This document shows positions 35,866 through 46,910 of a stretch of 64,000 nt of DNA, piece after piece. The first letter of the stretch is position 1. Each line of letters begins with the position of its first letter. Both the position numbers and the translations under genes were made by a program. The notes beneath the pieces are model-generated. The model was not told where the DNA came from. It saw only the letters and a list, made by a program, of their open reading frames with translations, and ran no database searches. Origin of the DNA: Perognathus longimembris pacificus (lineage: Eukaryota; Chordata; Mammalia; Rodentia; Heteromyidae); NCBI RefSeq assembly GCF_023159225.1, contig NC_063164.1:74977800-75041799 (forward strand), written 5' to 3'.

Positions 35866-36439
35866 GGAAAAATAAATCAAGGAAAGATAACTACAATTTT
35901 TGTATGTCATGAAAATGTCTCCAAATTGAGTGATACCTATCAGTAAAAGCTAATAAATGACACATGATTTGACTGTTCAAATAATGTAATGCACTAAGAA
36001 TTCAGATACATGAGAGTACTGAGAACTTATGTTCTCTTAGGGATGCAAAATTTTCTGTATTAATGACCAAATTAAGGGAAGTATTATGTATATTCATAAC
36101 AATGAGTTTGTACAACCACAAATATATGGAATGATTTCCATCATATTTATAACAGTTACATTTTCTTAAGTAATGTGTGGAGTCAGCTTTCTGTTATTTT
36201 GATAAAGTTCTTGAGAAAGTCTACTTTAGGAGGAAATATTTATTGTGTTTCACAATTTGAGAGGCTTCTGTCCAGGGTTGGCTTGCTCCATTGTTCCTTG
36301 TTGGGTGGTAAGGCAGAACATCAGGCAGATGGGCATGGTGGAGTGATCAACCTCACTTTATAGCAGCTGGAAAAGAAAAGAGAGGGAAAAGGTTCAAGAC
36401 TCAAAAAAACCCTTTAAAGATACACCATGCTGTATATGA
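35866..36439. other. Unassigned non-coding stretch
   Basis: No gene or repeat family recognised. Confidence 0.4.
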
Positions 36440-36595
36440 TTTTTGGTACACTGGATATTGTATATATGCCTACCTGATCTAGGAAAGGGAAAGAAAAACA
36501 AGGGTGTAAGATATCACAAGAAATGTACTCACTGCCATATTATGTAACTGTACCCCTTTTGCACAACACCTTGTCAACAAAATTTAATTAACAAA
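36440..36595 (+). mobile_element. L1 3' end fragment, variant type
   Basis: CACAAGAAATGTACTCACTG and ATGTAACTGTACCCCTTTTG are followed by CAACAAAATTTAATTAA. A shorter, older 3' UTR lacking most of the G-rich tract. Confidence 0.75.
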
Positions 36596-36609
36596 ATAAT
36601 TTTTTTAAA

Positions 36610-36760
36610 AATGATACACCACCAGGGACTTACTTCCTCTAACAAGCCCTACCTCCGGAAGTTTGAACTCTCTCCAAGTAGCACCACCAGTTTAGTCTTA
36701 TGTTTTCACCACATGAGCCTTTGGGAGACATTAAAGATTCAAGCTATAACACTAAATATT
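36610..36760 (+). mobile_element. Possible ancient LTR-type repeat
   Basis: GGGACTTACTTCCTCTAACA...CCACATGAGCCTTTGGGAGACATTAAAGATTCAAGC-type wording resembles antisense old mammalian LTRs. I cannot name the family. Confidence 0.25.
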
Positions 36761-36944
36761 TTATATAATCATCTATACTTATAGAGAGATATTTTATAGA
36801 GACAAAGACTTTATAGATAGACAGATTTCACATAGGGGAATACATAGCTTTCATACATGGACAGAGAGAGAGAGAAAGATTATACCTGAAATCTCACTAG
36901 TTCTACAACATGCATTGTCTGGAATCTATTGTGCCTTCACACAT

Positions 36945-37060
36945 AAATAGACAATACAGAGTTTAAGTAACTTGCTCAAACAGTAAATAAACTGCTAGGC
37001 AAAAAGTTCACCAGAAGTCTGTCTTACTCATAAACCAACTTTCTTTCTACTAGTGGGCAG
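36945..37060 (+). mobile_element. MIR fragment
   Basis: GAGTTTAAGTAACTTGCTCA, AACTGCTAGGCAAAAAGTTC, GTCTGTCTTACTCATAAACC and CTTTCTACTAG fit the MIR 3' half in order and spacing. Confidence 0.65.
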
Positions 37061-37084
37061 TACCAGGCTCCAGGAAAAGACAGC

Positions 37085-37168
37085 GGGGAAAGGGGGGAAG
37101 AAAGAAAGAAAGAAAAGGAACGGGGGAGGGAGGGAGGAAGGGAGGGAGGGAGGGAGGGAGGGAAGAAG
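37085..37168 (+). repeat. Polypurine tract, (GGGA)n/(GAAA)n
   Basis: 84 bases of purine with a single C at 37121. GAAA units are followed by GGGA units. Confidence 0.95.
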
Positions 37169-37654
37169 TTAGTTCTAAGTCACAGTCTGTGTAATCTAAA
37201 CACAGGAGTGACATCCCTTCCTTACTATGTTGTTAGAAATGGGTCAGTACATTGAACCCTCTCTCAAAGAAAGAAGATCACAAAATACGAATATTAAAAG
37301 CTGGATTAATGCAGTGTCTCAGAGAACACACCACACAGTATTCCTTGTTGGGCAGGTAGAATTTCAACTGCTAAAATGTGTAAGACCAAGCACACACACA
37401 AGGATAAGGAAACAAAGATCAAAGATCTTTGTCAAAGATCAAGCAACTAGCGTTATCCTAGCTCAGTGGAAGAATGAATGCATGATGCACAGTAGAAAAC
37501 AAGACTTTGCAGGGTGTCAGTGTTTAATAGTTTCTTGTTAACAAGTTAGAGCTTTATTGTCTTCTTTCGGGAGAATAGTTGATTTAATAAGTTTATCTGA
37601 ATTAGGGTACAGAAGGAAAACATCAAAATGGTAAGACAAATGATGAAGGACAAA
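37169..37654. other. Unassigned non-coding stretch
   Basis: A 104-codon plus-strand frame (37227-37541) shows no recognised domain and no supporting context. I treat it as chance. Confidence 0.4.
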
Positions 37655-37848
37655 TCAAGGCAACAGCGTTATTTACAAGACTATATGGTGTAACTGTACA
37701 ACATGGGGTAAGGAATTGAGGATGAAAGAATGTGGGAGAAAAATGAGAGAGGAGGAAAAATTTTCACAAGAAATATACTTACTATCTTACAAATGTAACT
37801 GTAATCCTCTACACATCACCTTAACAATAAAATTAAATTAAAAAATTT
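37655..37848 (+). mobile_element. L1 3' end fragment, variant type
   Basis: GAATGTGGGAGAAAAATGAG, CACAAGAAATATACTTACTA, GTAACTGTAATCCTCTACAC, then AACAATAAAATTAAATTAAA. Confidence 0.8.
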
Positions 37849-39256
37849 AAAAGATACAACAAAGATCAGAATATGTTTTAAGAAAATTAGTCTGAGAGTC
37901 TTCTGAAAGATAGATTGGAAGCAAAACTTTCTGGAAGCCAAGAAAAGACAAAGAAAGAAGCTACCATAAGAACACAAATTTCAACAGCTGTGATAGGGAA
38001 AGGGGAGGCCACATTGAAATAGCATACTATGCTATGCCTTACTGTGATTTCCAATAAATGAGATTTCTTCAACTTACAATTCTCAAAATACCTAATATTA
38101 TATGGATTTTCAAAGGTTTTTCAGTTTCTATTATTCTTTTCCCTAACTCTTTCATGCCCTGCTTCAGGGCAACTGTTACCTATTGAATGTCATGCTTACA
38201 AAAACATTTGATCTGAACCTTGCCCATTTGCCCCAGCTGCCTCAAAGAAGGGAACATATGACCTGTCTTTGATCACACATTTTCCCTAAAATGAAAACAT
38301 CCTCCAATATGTGATTCTTATAAAAGGTGAATGTTAAAATTTTAGAATAAACCACATATAAGCCCAAGGACTCTGTTAAATTTAATGAAAACACATTGAG
38401 ATAAGGTTTGTTATTGCAAGGTTTGGTGGGTATTTCAATTCTCTTACAAACAGCAGAAATTCTGTTCAACCTCAATATAGGCAAAAGATGGAATAACTGT
38501 TCAATTAGTAGGAGTTTTCCAGTGTTTTGTCCAATTATCTAATAAAGACAGTGAGAACCTCAATACATGAATTTTCTCCATTATAAAAGCTTCAGTTAGG
38601 AAGCCACTCGGTTTTATTATTCAAGTCATCTGTGCAATGCTTGTAAGATGAAACAAGAAAATGATAAACATTACAATACCGCTACTTTTAGCATATGTCT
38701 CTATACACATATTACAAAGCTTTTGCTGCAGTGTAAATAAGAGACAACCAAGTGACATTTCAGGCAGAAGAAAAATAGACCCAGCCCAAAACAGAACAGA
38801 TTATCCAGTTACCACTCTGACATTATTGCTGCTTTTAGGGAACAGCTGACTTTAGTCATCAGTTTCCATCATCTGTTCTATTTTCTTTTGCAGACTTTTG
38901 CTATGGTACTTTGCACAAAAGATGTTGGGTAAAAGTCAGAAATAGGGAGTCTAGGAAACAATCCTTCAAATTAGTTCCCGATCTCCCTTTAATTGCAGGA
39001 AGGGATGGATGTGGCTCTTAGGAGGTTCTGTCCTTTGACAGATCATTCAATAGCAGAGACATGGAATTTCAGGCATCAACAAGGTCACAGGCCAGGTTCA
39101 CACCAGCCTGTGTCTCCTGAAATGCTGTAGGCTCAGAGCAAAAGGATGAAGGCCCCAACAGCTTACAAACTAAGCTGCTAAAGCTGAAGTCAGAGTCAAT
39201 GTTTCTGGAACTGTAAATGCAGATTTGTATCATTGAAAGTAGTACCATGAGCAATA
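37849..39256. other. Unassigned stretch left of the full-length L1
   Basis: No gene or repeat family recognised. It ends at the left copy of the L1 target-site duplication. Confidence 0.4.
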
Positions 39257-39271
39257 CTCCCATATGGTTTT
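39257..39271. repeat. Left target-site duplication of the full-length L1
   Basis: CTCCCATATGGTTTT, repeated exactly at 47450-47464. The unoccupied site would read TTTT followed by ATATTG, a good L1 endonuclease site (TTTT/A) for a minus-strand insertion. Confidence 0.97.
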
Positions 39272-39786
39272 TTGTTTTTTTCAAATTTTTATTATCAAAC
39301 TGATGTTCAGAGAGGTTACAGTTTCATACGTTAGGCATTGGATACATTTCTTGTACTGTTTGTTGCATTGTCCCTCATACCCCCCTCCCTCCTCCCCCTT
39401 TCCCTTTTCCCCCCTGAGGTGTTCAATTCACTTACACCGAAGAGTTTTGCAAGTATTGCTTTTGTAGTTGTTTGTCTTTTTTTACCCTGTGTCTCTCAAT
39501 TTTGGTACTCCCTTTCAATTTCCTAGTTCCAATACCAGTGTACACAGTTTCCAGTATACTGAGATAAGATTACAGAGATAGTGTAGGTACAACCACAGGA
39601 AGTTGATACAACATCATCAATAATAGAAGCTACAGATACACATGGGACATTGAAAGTAGTTACAACTGTGATATAACAATTGTTTCCATAACCTGTACTT
39701 CATTTCACTTAGCATCATCTTATGTGTTCATAAGGGTATAGCTATTGGGCCTTGTGATGCTCTGCTATGACTTGCCTAAACCTGTA
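39272..39786 (-). other. L1 3' UTR with G-rich polypurine tract
   Basis: About 500 bp between the ORF2 stop and the tail. On the L1 sense strand the tract at 39379-39417 is almost all purine with several G runs (the plus strand shows CCCCCCTCCCTCCTCCCCCTTT). L1 3' UTRs of several mammals carry such tracts, which can form G-quadruplexes. Confidence 0.93.
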
Positions 39787-42700
39787 CTAATTATTCCCAA
39801 TAAGGGAGACCATAGAGTCCATGTTTCTTTGGGTCTGACTCTCTTCATTTAGTATAATTTTTTCCAAGTCCTTCCATTTCCTTACATATGGAACAATGTC
39901 ATTCTTTCTGATAGAGGCATAAAATTCCATTGTGTATATGTACCACATTTTCCTGATCCATTCGTCTACTGAGGGGCATCTGGGTTGGTTCCAGATTCTT
40001 GCTATGACAAATTGTGCTGCGATGAACATTGTTGTGCTGGTGGCATTACTGTGATTTTGTTTGTGGTCTTTTGGATAGATACTCAAAAGTGGGGCTTCTG
40101 GGTCATAAGGGAGTTCTATATTTAGCCTTCTGAGGAATCTCCATATTGCTTGCCAGAGTGGCTGAACCAGTTTACATTCCCACCATCAATGAAGTAGGGT
40201 TCCCTTTTGGCCACATCCCCTCCAACATTTGTCATTGTTAGTTTTCTTGATATATGACATTCTTACTGGGGTGAGATGGAATCTCAATGTTGTTTTGATT
40301 TGCATTTCTTTTATGGCCAGTGATGTAGAGCATTTTTTCATATGTCTCTTGGCCATTCTCATTTCCTCATCAGAGAAGTCTCTTTGTAAGTCTTTAGCCC
40401 ACTTCATGAGGGGCTATTGGTTCTTTGCGGTTTTGTTTTGGAAGAAGGTAATTTTTTTAGTTCTGCATATATTTTAGATATGAGGCCTTTGTCCGTTGAA
40501 TGGCCAGTAAAGATCTTCTCCCAGTCTGTGGGCTCTCTGTTTATCTTGTGAGCTATGTCCTTTGCCCTGCAGAAGCTCGGCAGTTTGATGCAGTCCCATT
40601 TGTCCAACCATTCTTTGATTTGCAACCTTTCTGGGTCTTTGTTAAGGAAGTTCTGTCCTGCACCAAGGAGCCCAAGTGTTTCTCTTACTCCTTCCTTTAG
40701 TGTTTTCAGGGTGTCTGTTTTGATTTTGAGGTCTTCAATCCATTTGGAATTGATATTGGTGCATTGGTGCATTGTTGCGTGTGTTAAGCCAGTTTTGCCA
40801 GCACCATTTATTAAAGAGGCTATCTTTCTTCCGTACTATTGTTTTAGCTCCTTTATCAAAGATTAAGTAGGCGTAGTTCTGTGGGTTCATTTCTGGGTCT
40901 TCAATACTGTTCCATTCGTCTTCAGGCCTGTTCTGGTGCCAATACCAAGCTGTTTTTATTACTATAGCTTTATAATACAGCTTGAAGTTGGGTATTGTAA
41001 TTCATCCAGCACTGTTCTTTCTACTTAGGATTGTTTTTGCTATTCTAGGTCTTTTATTGTTCCTTATGAGTTTCTGGATTGCTTCCTCTATTTCATCAAA
41101 AAATGATGTTGGGATATTAATGGGTATTGCATTGAATTTGTAGATAGCCTTTGGCAATATTGCCATTTTGATTATATTAATCCTCCCAATCCAGGAGCAT
41201 GGGAGGTTTTTCCATTTTCTTAGTTCTGACTTAATTTCATTTTTCAAGCTTTTAAAGTTCTCCTCAAAGAGGTCTTTCACTTCTTTGGTTAAGGTTATTC
41301 CTAGGTATTTTATGTTTTTGGGGGCTATTGCAAAGGGAGTTGCTTTCCTGATATCAGCCTCGGTCTTCGAGTCGTTAGCATAGAGAAAGGCCGTTGATTT
41401 TTGAAGGTTTATTTTATATGCTGCAAGTTTGCCAAAGTTTTGGATCAGCTCTAGTAGCTTGGGGGTAGAGTCTATGGGATTTTTTAGGTATAGGATCATG
41501 TCATCTGCGAAGAGAGAGAGTTTAACTTCATCTTTACCTACTTGGTTCCCCTTTATATTTTCTTCTTGCATGTTGCTCTGGCTAGGAATTCTAGTACTAT
41601 GTTGAAGAGCAGGGAGAGAGTGGACATCCTGCCTTGTTCCTGATTTTAAAGGGAATGGATTTAGTTTTTCACCATTTAGAGTTATACTTGCTGTTGGTTT
41701 GTGATAAACTGCCTTGATTATATTCAGGAATGTTCCCTGGAATGCCAGTTTTTCCAGGGCTTTTAGCACAAATTGGTGCTGGATTTTATCAAATGCTTAT
41801 TCCGCATCCAGAGATAAAACCATGTGGTTATTTACCTTGCTCCAGTTGATGTGGTGGATTACATTAATTGAGTATATTAAACCAACTTTGCATCACTGGT
41901 ATGAATTCAGTTTGATCGTGGTGTATTATTTTTTTGATGACCTGTTGAAGTCAACTGGACAGATTTTGTTGAGAATTTTTGCATCTATGTTCATCAGGGA
42001 AATCGGTCCGAAGTCCTCTTTCCGTGATGAGTCCCTGCCTGGTTTTGGGATGAGGGTTATACTGGCTTGATAGAATGAGTCTGGTAGTGAACGTGCTCTT
42101 TCAATTTCATTGAAGAGTTTGAGAAATATTGGTGTGAGTTCTGTTTTGAAGGCCTTGTAGAATTCTGCAGTGAATCCGTCTGGACCTGGGCTTTTCTTGG
42201 ATGGGAGATCAATTATTGCCGTTTCTATTTCAATATTGGATATGGGTCTGTTTACAAGGTTTAAATCTTCATGTTTAAGTTTGGGGATATCAATTTTTTC
42301 TAGGAAATCATCCATTTCTTCCAAGTTCTCAAATTTGTTGGCATAAAGGTTTGCAAAATAGTCCCCTTATTATTTTCTGAATTTCAGTTATTTCTGTGGT
42401 GATGTTACCTGTTTCATCTCTTATCTTGTTTATTTGAGTGTGCTGCCTTCGTTTTTTGGTCAGGTTTGCCAGGGGTCTGTCTATCTTGTTGATTTTTTCA
42501 AAGAACCAACTCTTTGTTTTGTTGATTCTTTCGATGGTTTTTTTTTTTGTCTCTAATTGATTTAATTCTGTTTTTATTTTAATTATTTGCTTCTGTCTAT
42601 TGACTTGGAGTTTGGCTTGTTGTTCTCTCTCAAGGAAATTAAGGTGCTTCATTAAATTATTGAGTTGCTGTTTCTCCAGTTTGTTGATGTATGTACTCAG

Positions 42701-43600
42701 AGATAAATTTTCCTCTGAGTACTGCCTTTGCTCTTTCCCAAAGGAGCTGGCACTTTGTTTCCTCAACTTGGTTGAATTCCATGAACATTTGAATTTCTGT
42801 TTTAATTTCTTCAATGACCCACTGATGGTTCAGCAGTGTGTTGTTTAGTCTCCATGAATTGTAGGATTTTCTGTGGTGGCTGTTTGAGTTGAGCTCTAAT
42901 TTTATTCCATTGTAGTCTGAGAGAATGCAGGGAATGGTTTTGATACTTCTGAATTTGTACAGATTTTCTTTGTGCCCTAAGATGTGATCTATTTTGCAGA
43001 AGGTTCTATGTGCTGTGGAGAAGATTGTGTGTTCTGTTGTTGCTGGGTGAAATATTCTGTAGATGTTGGTTAAGTCTAGTTGGTCTATGCAATTATTAAG
43101 TTCTGTGATTCCTTTGTTCAGTTTTTGGTGTGTTGATCTGTCGAGATGTGATAGTGGAGTGTTAAAGTCCCCAACTATCAATGTGTTTGGGTCTATGAGT
43201 GTTTTTAGAGTCAGTAGTGTTTGTTGATGAAGTTGGGTGCTCCTGCATTTGGTGTGTAGATATTTAGAATGGTTATATCTTCCTGTAGGAGAGATCCCTT
43301 TACTAATGTGTAGTAACCTTCTTTATCTCTTCTTACCTTTTTTAATTTGAAGTCAATTTTTTCTGATACTAGGATTGCAACTCCAGCCTGCTTATGGGGG
43401 CCATTTGCTTGATATATTTGATTCCATCCTTTCACTTTTAGAAGATGTTTACTTTTGCTGGATAAATGTGTCTCTTGGAGGCAGCAGAAAGATGGATCTT
43501 GATTTTTGATCCAACTTATGAGCCTATGTCATTTGATTGGAGAATTAAGTGCATTAATGTTGAGAGCTAGGATTGAGAGATTATCGTTTGTTCCTGTCAT
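39787..43600 (-). pseudogene. L1 ORF2 (endonuclease/reverse transcriptase), frameshifted
   Basis: The usual ORF2 span (about 1270 codons). ORF2 protein nicks target DNA and reverse-transcribes L1 RNA there. Start ATG at 43598-43600. Visible endonuclease landmarks are QETH (glutamate 43), GDFNTPLS and KIDHILG (43181-42910). The expected SDH motif reads SDY (codon 42912-42914). RT landmarks are [13 protein letters not shown] (about 42.2 kb), SGTRQ and FADDMILY (41511 downward). The C-terminal CWRGC...LLH motif is cut by a TGA in place of cysteine at the 40186 stop. The final region -MWYIYTMEFYASIRKND- ends at 39787. Breaks include TGA at codon 24 (43529-43531, likely from CGA) and frame changes near 43.2, 42.8, 42.3, 40.8 and 40.4 kb. 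Confidence 0.96.
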
Positions 43601-43652
43601 TATCACTATCTTGTTTAAAGCTGTGTCTTCCCATTTCTTGATCTGATTTTTA

Positions 43653-44777
43653 CTATTTAGGGTTCATTTCTCTGTCTGTATTGGGATCTTGATTATTTTC
43701 CCTGTATAGTACATCTTTGAGGATTTTCTGTAAAGCTGGTTTGGTGGAGATACATTGATTCAGTTTTTCCTTACTGTGGAAGACTTTCATTTGACCTTCG
43801 GCTATGAATGAGAGTTTGGCTGGGTACAGAATTCTTGGTTGGTAGTTATTTTTATTTAGTGTTCCGTATACCTCATTCCAGGCTCTCCTTGCTTTCATGG
43901 TCTCTGCTGAGAAGTCTGGGGTAATTCTGATTGCTTTTCCTTTATATGTGATTGTTTTCTTCTCCCTAACAGCTTTAAGGATTCTTTCATTGTACTCTGC
44001 TGAAACTGTTTTGATCACAATGTGTCGGTGGGATGTCCTATTCTGGTCTCGTCGATTTGGGGTTCTAAGTGCTTCTTGTATCTGTATAGGCCTTTCCTTT
44101 TGGATATTTGGGAAGTTCTCAGCTAATATTCTGTTAAATAGATTGCCTATCCCATTAACCTCTTTCTCCAAGTTTTCCTCAATACCTATTATCCTTAAAT
44201 TGGGCTTCCTGATCGTGTCTTGAATCTCCTGTAGCAATCTGTTTTGTTGATTGGACTGTATTTGTATTGATTTTTTATCTTTCTCCATAGAATCTAAGGA
44301 ATCTTCAGCTCCTGAGATTTGATCTTCTGCTTCAGTTAGTCGGAACTGTAGGCTAGCTACTTGATTTCAAATCTCTTTTCCTTCTGACTGATCTTTCCTG
44401 ATGATTTCCATGTCCTTGCTATAATTATCTCTTAGGTCCTGCATGGAGTTCTTTACTTCATTAATTTGGTTTTGAGTGTTGTCTCTCAAATCTTTAAGCT
44501 AGGTAGCTATCTTTTCATTTGATTCTTGAAGTTCATTTATCTTTCTATTTGTGGATGCCATGAAATTCTCCATTAATTTTTGCTTTGCCTCCTCACGCCT
44601 TAGAATAATTGACTGAAGAGATTCAAACTTTTCATTTATCATGTTTATCAGTAGACTTTGTAGATCATTTTGGTGGTTCTCTTGTATGTCTTTGGTTGAC
44701 TGCTCTGCTTCCTGCTTGTTTTGAGTGGAGGATAAGACTTCATTGTTTGCCATCTTTCTTGTGTTCCTTCTACCCAT
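43653..44777 (-). pseudogene. L1 ORF1 (RNA-binding chaperone), two stops
   Basis: A 375-codon frame starting at ATG 44775-44777 (MGRRNTRK...) and ending at 43653. ORF1 protein trimerises and coats L1 RNA. Residues up to about 180 are heptad-like and charged, consistent with the coiled coil. The RRM begins near residue 191 (KPNLRIIGIEE). The C-terminal domain has ITPDFSAETMKARRAW and YPAKLSFI. In-frame stops lie at codon 93 (TAG, 44499-44501) and codon 137 (TGA, 44367-44369, most simply CGA to TGA). The frame is otherwise unbroken. An upstream in-frame ATG at 44849 lies in the 5' UTR and I do not favour it. Confidence 0.95.
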
Positions 44778-45018
44778 TTGGATTGGGAATGCCAGTCCAC
44801 CAGCACCTGTGAGCACCGTTTGAGACCCAAAGCAGCCCTTACCAAGCATAAATCTTACAAGTTCACAATTATATACAGATACCTTGTATACCTGTCTATA
44901 AAATTAGATTTGGTGTTTCTAAAGAATACAATTTCAATATAATAACTGATCCTGGGCCCTGTATTCAGTAGTTACTTTTTTACTGTTACAACCCAATAAG
45001 CAATTCTTGCTGTTGGGT

Positions 45019-45487
45019 TTTTTTTTAAGTTTTTATTATAAAACTGATGTACATAGAGGTTACAGTTTCATACCTTAGGCATTGGATACATTTCTTGTAC
45101 TCTTTGTTACCTTGTCCCTCATACCCCCCTCCCTCCCCCCCTTTCTCTTCCCCCCCCCCCCCCCCGGAGTTGTTCAGTTCACTTACACCAAACAGTTTTG
45201 CATGTATTGCTTTTGTAGTTGTTTCTCTTTTTTTTACCCTGTGTCTCTCAAATTTGGTATTCCCTTTCAATTTCCTACTTCCAATACCCATAAACACTGT
45301 TTCCAATATACTCAGATAAGATTACAGAGATAGTGTAAGTACAACCACAAGAAGGTGATACAAGAACATCATCAATAATAAAAGCTACAGATAAACATAG
45401 TACGTTGAAAGTAGTTACAACTGTGATATAACAATTGTTTCCACAACATGGAGTTCATTTCTCTTAGCATCATCTTATGTGTTCATT
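45019..45487 (-). mobile_element. 5'-truncated L1 3' end nested in the L1 5' UTR
   Basis: Plus text starts with a T run, then AAACTGATGTACATAGAGGT, a C16-plus pyrimidine tract (about 45121-45170), CCTGTGTCTCTCAAATTTGG, and ends at AGCATCATCTTATGTGTTCA. It is about 470 bp of the same 3' UTR the host element carries at 39.3-39.7 kb, in the same orientation. No clear flanking duplication found. Confidence 0.93.
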
Positions 45488-45995
45488 GTTTTTATATTTA
45501 GTTCTTTTAGGACTGGCTTTCTCTATGAACCCCTTTGATTCACTCGGATTAAGCTGGGATACCCTCTATCCAATAACCAGGAGTCAATGGAACCTGGAGC
45601 TCCAGGCAGTAAGTCAGGAGGTTAAATTGGAGGTAGTAAAGAGAATAGAGTAAAATGTATTGGGGAGGGGTGATTTTGGTTTAGTTTCAGTGACGTGTAA
45701 ATGTGGAGAAGAGTAGAATCAGTGGAAAGAACAAGGTTAAAATGATAGACAATGGAGAGTTAGCAGAAACGAGTGGTGGTGTTATTCATAGGAAAGTAAT
45801 TTTTAAAGAAAGAGAATGCAAAGAGAGAAATAAAGTTAAAATACTGGAAGACAGATGCACAAAACAGAGAAAAATTATTTTAAAAAGAAAAAAATAAAAA
45901 GGAAAATAACCAGAAAACGAACAACCAAAAAAAATAACAAAAAGAAAACTTGATAAAACAAACCGGTAAAAAATGGAAAACAAACAAACAAAAAA

Positions 45996-46200
45996 GGGCT
46001 GGGGATATGGCCTAGTGGCAAGAGTGCTTGCCTTGTATACATGAGGCCCTGGGTTCGATTCCCCAGCACCACATATACAGAAAATGGCCAGAAGTGGCGC
46101 TGTGTCTCAAGTGGCAGAGTGCTAGACTTGAGCACGAAGGCAGTGCTCAGGCCCTGAGTCCAAGACCCAGAACTGGCCAAAAAAAAAACAAAAAAAAAAA
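45996..46200 (+). mobile_element. IDL-Geo-type SINE nested in the L1 5' UTR
   Basis: Complete dimer, opposite in orientation to the L1 (GGGCTGGGGATATGGCCTAG, TTGTATACATGAGGCCCTGG). The right half has a small deletion (GAGCACGAAGGCAGTGC). The A-rich surroundings hide the duplication. Confidence 0.95.
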
Positions 46201-46493
46201 CACCAACGTTTCAGAAGTGAACAAATTAAAAAACATTTTTTTATAAGTTTAAAAAATGTTTGAAAAGAAAAAAAAATGGAGTCCTCCTTGTTTGGGTGGT
46301 CTTTCCCCAGTCTCTGGTTTCCTTGCGAAGGTCTGCAGTCTATTTTCCTGATTGGCTGGTTTGACTTGATTTCAGTTTGCAGGGGGTGGATCTGTTTTGA
46401 CCGTTCTCCCCTGTTGGTGCAATCCTGGGTCTCTGTGGTTCACACAGCTTTCAGGTAGGCCTTGGACATACTCTGTAGATGGGGACGTGAGCA

Positions 46494-46910
46494 GTCTCGG
46501 GAACTGTGGCTCCTCTGTCTGCTGTGGGGCCGCTGCTTTTGACTCCTGGCTTTGAATAGGCTGTGGACTCAGTAGGGCGGGGCGCCTCTGGCCTGTTTTA
46601 CCCGGCTGAGAGTTGCTTGCTTCGGGGAGGCTCCCCCCTCCTGGGCAGGACGGCCTCCTTGGTGGAGGTGGCTATGGAATGCAGCTCAGTTTCGGGCTGG
46701 GAATTGGGCTTCCTCTGTGACGGGACCGTTTAACTGTCTCAGGAACTGTTTGTTCCCCCATCTGGTGTTTCCGTACCGCTGGGAGCTGCTTGCCCCTATT
46801 ACTTTAAATTTAGAAATTCCGGTGGGCAGGGCTGGGCACCTCTGGTTAAGCTGAGGCCCAGGACTCACCTCCCACCAGGGCAGGGGGCTTTCTCCTGGGC
46901 AGAGCTGGCT
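46494..46910 (-). repeat. Candidate tandem monomer pair in the L1 5' UTR
   Basis: Three short matches share nearly the same offset: GTCTCRGGAACTGT (46494 and 46736), CCTCTGG in a G-rich context (46585 and 46839) and TCCTGGGCAG (46639 and 46893). The offsets are 242, 254 and 254. This suggests two diverged units of about 250 bp, as in monomer-type rodent L1 promoters. Confidence 0.45.

Noticed and set aside
37227..37541. 104-codon plus-strand frame as a possible small gene
   Set aside because: No recognisable family, AT-rich unsupported context and a length expected by chance in 64 kb.
40229..44812. Several plus-strand frames of 60-120 codons across the full-length L1
   Set aside because: They are antisense shadows of L1 ORF1 and ORF2.
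45025..45333. Glycine/proline-rich frames on both strands
   Set aside because: They come from the pyrimidine tract of the nested L1 3' UTR.
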